Shown: piece by piece, positions 60,828 through 64,000 of the stretch
Numbering within the stretch: position 1 is the stretch's first letter
Layout of the letters: every line of letters begins with the position of its first letter
NCBI RefSeq assembly: GCF_001021555.1
Contig: NZ_LDCP01000001.1
Location: 930,001 to 994,000 of the forward strand
Source of the DNA: Aurantiacibacter marinus
Lineage (GTDB): Bacteria > Pseudomonadota > Alphaproteobacteria > Sphingomonadales > Sphingomonadaceae
Length of the DNA stretch: 64,000 bases
Direction of reading: 5' to 3'
The notes under the pieces: generated by a model
Databases searched by the model: none
The model's input: only the letters and a program-made list of their open reading frames with translations
Told to the model about the DNA's origin: nothing
Program-made: the position numbers and the translations under genes

Positions 60828-61195
60828 CCGAAAGGGGTCTTGCTCGCACCGCGGTGTTATTTTCAGCTGAGGCCTCACGTGCTACAATTTTCGCAGGATA
60901 AGAACCTTTGAATTAGGCCCTCAAACGGTGCTGTCAGTCGTCGAACGAACGGCCCAGATCAAGAGAGCCAACTTCGGTGATGGGGGTTTACCTAGCTTAC
61001 ATCGATCACTTTATCGTCCTGCCATCCTGACGTCTGCAATTGGGTCGTTTACTAACAGTCTGCTTTGCCGCGTCAGTAGAGCAAAGCCTGAAGTTGCGCT
61101 CTCGGCCCAACAATTACCTTTTTACAGGCGCGCTAAGGTCGCTCAGCTGGCTTAGGCCCAGCCAATCGCTAGGTTTTATGAAACCGTGTGATTGC
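60828..61195. other. Intergenic region with dispersed repeat
   Basis: About 370 bp without a gene; contains a dispersed repeat near 61034, CTGCAATTGGGTCGTTTACT. No clear promoter or terminator. Confidence 0.5.
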
Positions 61196-61708
61196 TCAAT
61201 CGACTTTGATCTCGTGGACTTCACCTGCAGAATCAATTGCGAAAACTGTCCCGTAGTCCTCTTCGGTTAGTTGAGGTGCCGAATTCCCGCCAAAGCGGAC
61301 AATCAGGTCGGGAACCGTGTTGCTGTGGCCGACAACTAGCACTGCTCCTTCGTTTTCTGCGACGGGGGTTGCCAAGGCTTCGGGGTTCTGAGGATCATAC
61401 GCTGTGATCGCGATGTCGGTCATATTTGCAAGTGGAGCGGCGGTTTCCATCGCCCGGCGGGTTCGAGTGGCATAAATCGCAGAGATGTCTTCGTCTGCTA
61501 GCAAATGCGCAAGGCGTTCTGCGGCTGCTGCACCCTCGGAAGTGAGTGAAGGATCGTCACCTTGCTCTTTCTGCAAATGTCTTATGACGAATATCGTCTT
61601 CTCATTATGAGAAGTAGACTTGTTCGATCCATTGTCGAGTGTTGCTGGAGCTGAGCATGCTGCCAGAGCAAATGTCGCAAATGGCGCTATTCCCCACAAG
61701 CTTTTCAT
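61196..61708 (-). CDS. Lipoprotein histidine phosphatase-like protein
   Basis: 170 residues. A signal peptide with L-A-A-C lipobox (M-K-S-L-W-G-I-A-P-F-A-T-F-A-L-A-A-C) precedes a phosphoglycerate-mutase-like domain: V-I-R-H-L-Q-K (the family's R-H-G with L for G), R-T-R-R-A-M-E-T-A, and V-V-G-H-S-N-T-V with the second His. These residues keep the phospho-His chemistry possible. Envelope location; substrate unknown. The ATG at 61708 fits the lipobox. The gene lies between two dispersed repeats. Confidence 0.82.
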   Translation of the reverse strand: MKSLWGIAPFATFALAACSAPATLDNGSNKSTSHNEKTIFVIRHLQKEQGDDPSLTSEGAAAAERLAHLLADEDISAIYATRTRRAMETAAPLANMTDIAITAYDPQNPEALATPVAENEGAVLVVGHSNTVPDLIVRFGGNSAPQLTEEDYGTVFAIDSAGEVHEIKVD

Positions 61709-61938
61709 AGTCTCATCCCGTTTCTTAGGCCGCAATTGCACTTGGCAAATCCTGCTCAGCGCCGGAGTTGTCTGCATGGAAGACGAAACCTCCGCAACCC
61801 TGGCGGACCATCATTCGGTAGCTTGCCTTGGAAGCGACAGCGAGAGATTGCGGTCGTGAGCTATTGGCGGCTGGTCCGCTTTAGGACAGCGCGCCACTCG
61901 GCAGGTTGGTCAGGTGCTGGGTGGGAAGCGGACGTTAG

Positions 61939-62247
61939 TTAGTCTCTCATGAGCTGGTATTCGAGGACATGACTTGTCTCATCGAACCGAATGACAAGCC
62001 ATTCAGAATCCAGCGAGAGAAATCCACTTTCTCTCCGAAGCCAATAGACTGCATCCCAATCGGAAAAACACCCACTATTGGATGGCGGGCTGAAGGTCAG
62101 CCAGGCACGACGCCAGCGATAGTAGCTCTGCTCCGAGATCCCGAGTGATCGGCTGATCTCCCCGATCCTCTCTCCCTGCGACAGCCGAACCTCGGCCTCA
62201 CGCAGCATCCCGATAATCTGTTCTGGCGTGTATCTCTTCCGTGCCAT
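61939..62247 (-). pseudogene. IS3-family OrfA remnant fused to another gene's 3' end
   Basis: Residues 1-50 are an IS3-type transposase HTH (R-K-R-Y-T-P-E-Q-I-I-G-M-L-R-E-A-E-V and I-S-E-Q-S-Y-Y-R-W-R-R). After W-R-R-A-W-L the sequence switches to an unrelated stretch ending L-E-Y-Q-L-M-R-D that resembles the C-terminus of a different protein. The switch lies near 62097. The transposase is thus truncated and there is no OrfB. Confidence 0.78.
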
Positions 62248-62322
62248 TCTCCAGCTCTATTCAAGCCGTAAATAGCCGAAATCCTAACTCTCAAAACGGA
62301 CCACTTCTCAGGGGGCAGGTCA
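62098..62322 (-). mobile_element. Truncated IS3-family element
   Basis: The left end, reading TGACCTGCCCCCTGAGAAGT from 62322 on the minus strand, resembles IS3-group terminal repeats, followed by the OrfA start. The right part and OrfB are gone; the break is near 62097. Confidence 0.65.
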
Positions 62323-62397
62323 CGGACGCGCTTGAGCGCAGCCCGGTCTTGCTGTCTTCCTTGTCATTCGATGCCTTGTCTGATGCCTGACCGGACT

Positions 62398-63579
62398 TTA
62401 TCCACCCTGAAGTACTGGACGCGGCCCATCGACAAGTATTCTTGCCCTGGACTGAGCGGTGAGCACCAGTTCGGCGGCAAGCAGTGCCTGGGCCTGATTT
62501 TGAGCGACCTCTGTCCGCTCCATCACATCCGAAACGAACTGCGGGCCGAACGGGAGTGGCACATTGCTGCAATTGATGTAGCTCGTGCCCTCGCGGTCAG
62601 CCAGGAAGAGGTGATCTCCACCCGGGCGGCCCTGAATGTCGACGTACTTGCGCAGTTCAATGTAGCCTTCGGTTCCCAGGATGAACACACGCCCGTCGCC
62701 CCACGTCGGCAGACCGTCAGGCGTGAACCAGTCGACCCTGACATAGCCGGTCCCACCATTGCCGCTCAGTGTCATATCCCCGAAATCCTGGAATTTCGGA
62801 TGGCCGGGAGTGTCCAGATTGCCGACCTGAGACGCCACGACGTGCGCTTCGGTGGAGCCGGTGTAAAACAGGAACTGATCGGCCTGATGGCTGCCGATGT
62901 CGGTCAGGATGCCACCATAGTTCTTCACATCCCAGAACCATTCGGGCCGGTTGGGCGCGCCCATGCGGTGTGGGGCGATGTTGATCGTCTGAATCACCCG
63001 CCCGATCGCACCGGCACGAACGAGTTCCCCCGCCTTGACCGCAGCGCGCACTTCAAGCCGTTCCGAATACATGATGGCGAACTTGCGCCTGGTCGCAGCG
63101 ATCGTGCGGCGCACTTCGGCCAGCTGGGCAAGGCTGGTGATCCCCGGTTTGTCCGAAAGAAAGTCCTTTCCGGCGCGCATCACACGAATGCCAAGCGGCG
63201 CGCGAAGATGGGGAATAGAAGCGCTGGCCACGACCTGCACGCTCTCGTCTTCGAGAATCTCGGCTTCGGTGCGTGCAACTTTCACGTCGCCATAGCGGGC
63301 GAGATAGGGCGCCAGTTGCCGCGGGTCGCTCGCATGCACCGCGACAAGCGTGCCGCCGCCGCGGATCAGCGCGTCTGTCATCGCGTAGATATGCGAATGG
63401 TCGAACCCGATAACAGCGAACCGCAGCCGGTGTCTGGCGCTGGGGTCGGGGGCCGTTGGCGCGGCATTGGCGGAAACCCCGTTGCCCTGCCCAGTCGATT
63501 GTGCGCGTACCGCACCTGCCAGACCTGCTCCGACCATGCCCAGACCGCCCAGCATCAGTCGGCGATTGATCTTGTCCAT
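62398..63579 (-). CDS. Tat-exported Gfo/Idh/MocA oxidoreductase
   Basis: About 393 residues. The N-terminus M-D-K-I-N-R-R-L-M-L-G-G-L-G is a twin-arginine signal, cleaved near V-R-A-Q-S. Then comes the NAD(P) fold, L-R-F-A-V-I-G-F-D-H-S-H, K-D-F-L-S-D-K-P-G-I (the E-K-P position has D-K-P), and G-G-I-L-T-D-I-G-S-H-Q-A-D with the catalytic His. Typical enzymes oxidise sugars or inositols; Tat export indicates it folds with NADP before export. AAGGAG precedes the ATG at 63579; an upstream ATG lacks an RBS. Confidence 0.88.
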   Translation of the reverse strand: MDKINRRLMLGGLGMVGAGLAGAVRAQSTGQGNGVSANAAPTAPDPSARHRLRFAVIGFDHSHIYAMTDALIRGGGTLVAVHASDPRQLAPYLARYGDVKVARTEAEILEDESVQVVASASIPHLRAPLGIRVMRAGKDFLSDKPGITSLAQLAEVRRTIAATRRKFAIMYSERLEVRAAVKAGELVRAGAIGRVIQTINIAPHRMGAPNRPEWFWDVKNYGGILTDIGSHQADQFLFYTGSTEAHVVASQVGNLDTPGHPKFQDFGDMTLSGNGGTGYVRVDWFTPDGLPTWGDGRVFILGTEGYIELRKYVDIQGRPGGDHLFLADREGTSYINCSNVPLPFGPQFVSDVMERTEVAQNQAQALLAAELVLTAQSRARILVDGPRPVLQGG

Positions 63580-63652
63580 ACGATTGCTCCTTGGGGGGCA
63601 GATCAAGATATCTCCGCCATGAGTTAAATCTCGCACAATTGATGACTGTCAG

Positions 63653-63672
63653 CAATTGGGTCGAAAGCGGTT
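63653..63672. repeat. Dispersed short repeat example
   Basis: AATTGGGTCGAAAGCGGTTA is one member of a family also seen at 55133, 55851, 57484, 58711, 60084, 61037 and 61917. The core is A(A/C)T(G/T)GGGT(G/C)G(A/G)AAGCGGAC with variations. Confidence 0.6.
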
Positions 63673-63711
63673 AGTCGGCTTGTTCGGGTCAAGGGGCAGA
63701 CGAGTGAGAGA

Positions 63712-64000
63712 TCACTCTGTTGGTAGGATGCTCTCATTCTCCAGTTTGATTCGTAATCCGTCTCCTTCACCGACCAATAGGCCCGTGTAAGAATACAGCG
63801 CAATTCCGTCCGAGCTCTCCCAGTTGAAGGTTCCAACGACAAGGACGACACCACTGCTGACCTCATCAATCGTCAGCTCGTTCCAAGAAAAGCTAATCGG
63901 CCCCTGCCACTCTTCGAGGTATCGGCTCTCAAGGTCGGACTTGCTTGCATATCGGCTTGCTCCATTGAAGACGATGTAAGCTCCACTCGAAGCATACCGC
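63712..64000 (-). CDS. SnoaL/NTF2-like (DUF4440) protein, 5' end outside window
   Basis: The last 96 codons are visible: R-Y-A-S-S-G-A-Y-I-V-F-N-G-A-S-R-Y and E-W-Q-G-P-I-S-F-S-W-N-E-L-T-I-D-E-V-S-S-G, then V-V-L-V-V-G-T-F-N-W-E-S-S-D-G, ending I-L-P-T-E. The beta-rich cone with the W-Q-G-P motif resembles small NTF2-like proteins with no fixed function. No start is visible because the gene runs off the right edge. It may pair with the Tat oxidoreductase, 130 bp downstream on the same strand. Confidence 0.65.
   Translation of the reverse strand, partial: RYASSGAYIVFNGASRYASKSDLESRYLEEWQGPISFSWNELTIDEVSSGVVLVVGTFNWESSDGIALYSYTGLLVGEGDGLRIKLENESILPTE

Noticed and set aside
62332-63627. 431-residue frame opposite the Tat oxidoreductase
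   Set aside because: Shadow of a strong gene; no motif is seen.

Overview
The window looks like chromosomal DNA of a sphingomonad-type alphaproteobacterium, most likely close to Erythrobacter/Altererythrobacter. This is inferred from the moderately high GC, four large TonB-dependent receptors (TBDRs), a TPR-sulfotransferase beside a TBDR, and the style of the gene families. No rRNA or intact tRNA gene was seen. Family names come from motifs read by eye; no database search was run.

Layout. (1) 0-8.6 kb: a catabolic locus of unknown substrate. It has a citrate-synthase/citryl-CoA-lyase-like enzyme divergent from a CoA-transferase and an IclR regulator, followed by a TBDR, a WrbA-type quinone reductase, a VOC protein, an alpha/beta hydrolase and a MetE-like protein. 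Paired 13-bp dyads with 19-bp spacing precede both the divergent promoter and the TBDR operon and are probable IclR operators. (2) 8.9-21.2 kb: two more TBDRs, a TPR-sulfotransferase, an MFS transporter, a BCCT transporter and a small secreted protein, with an AT-rich gap at 18.5-18.7 kb. (3) 21.4-23.6 kb: a candidate structured ncRNA and a CadC-like membrane regulator. (4) 23.6-30.8 kb: a sucrose/fructan locus made of a LacI regulator, a sugar symporter, a TBDR, a GH68 enzyme and a ROK fructokinase, with two palindromic LacI-type operators between the divergent halves. (5) 31-39.5 kb: accessory genes, namely DUF418, a glutaminase with ankyrin repeats, a SARP/alpha-beta-hydrolase fusion, a class-C beta-lactamase-like hydrolase and a vanadium-haloperoxidase-like protein.

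(6) 39.8-54.7 kb is the most striking region: a complete Wzx/Wzy-type exopolysaccharide locus that appears to carry its own sigma-54 regulon. An H-NOX (heme nitric-oxide sensor) gene overlaps by 4 nt a gene for an NtrC-type sigma-54 activator. A cytoplasmic PAS hybrid histidine kinase with REC and Hpt domains lies at the far end. Two divergent intergenic regions, 8.6 kb apart, each contain two outward-facing -24/-12 promoters around three TTGCA-N3-TGCAA-like dyads. All four predicted transcripts have leaders of 23-25 nt, and the central dyad is about 107 bp from three of the four predicted start sites (130 bp from the fourth). My model is NO, then H-NOX, kinase phosphorelay, activator and sigma-54, controlling polymer synthesis, export and the sensor-activator operon itself.

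(7) 54.9-64 kb: a patchy accessory region with an acyltransferase, a second beta-lactamase-like hydrolase, DUF302, a flavin reductase, a lipoprotein phosphatase, an IS3 remnant and a Tat-exported oxidoreductase. Repeated diverged copies of a ~400-bp sequence carry the 3' end of tRNA-Thr, at about 38.2, 39.65, 55.0, 57.2 and 59.8 kb (the 55.0 copy has lost the tRNA part). They look like scars of repeated integration at a tRNA-Thr gene, and two of them bracket the exopolysaccharide locus.
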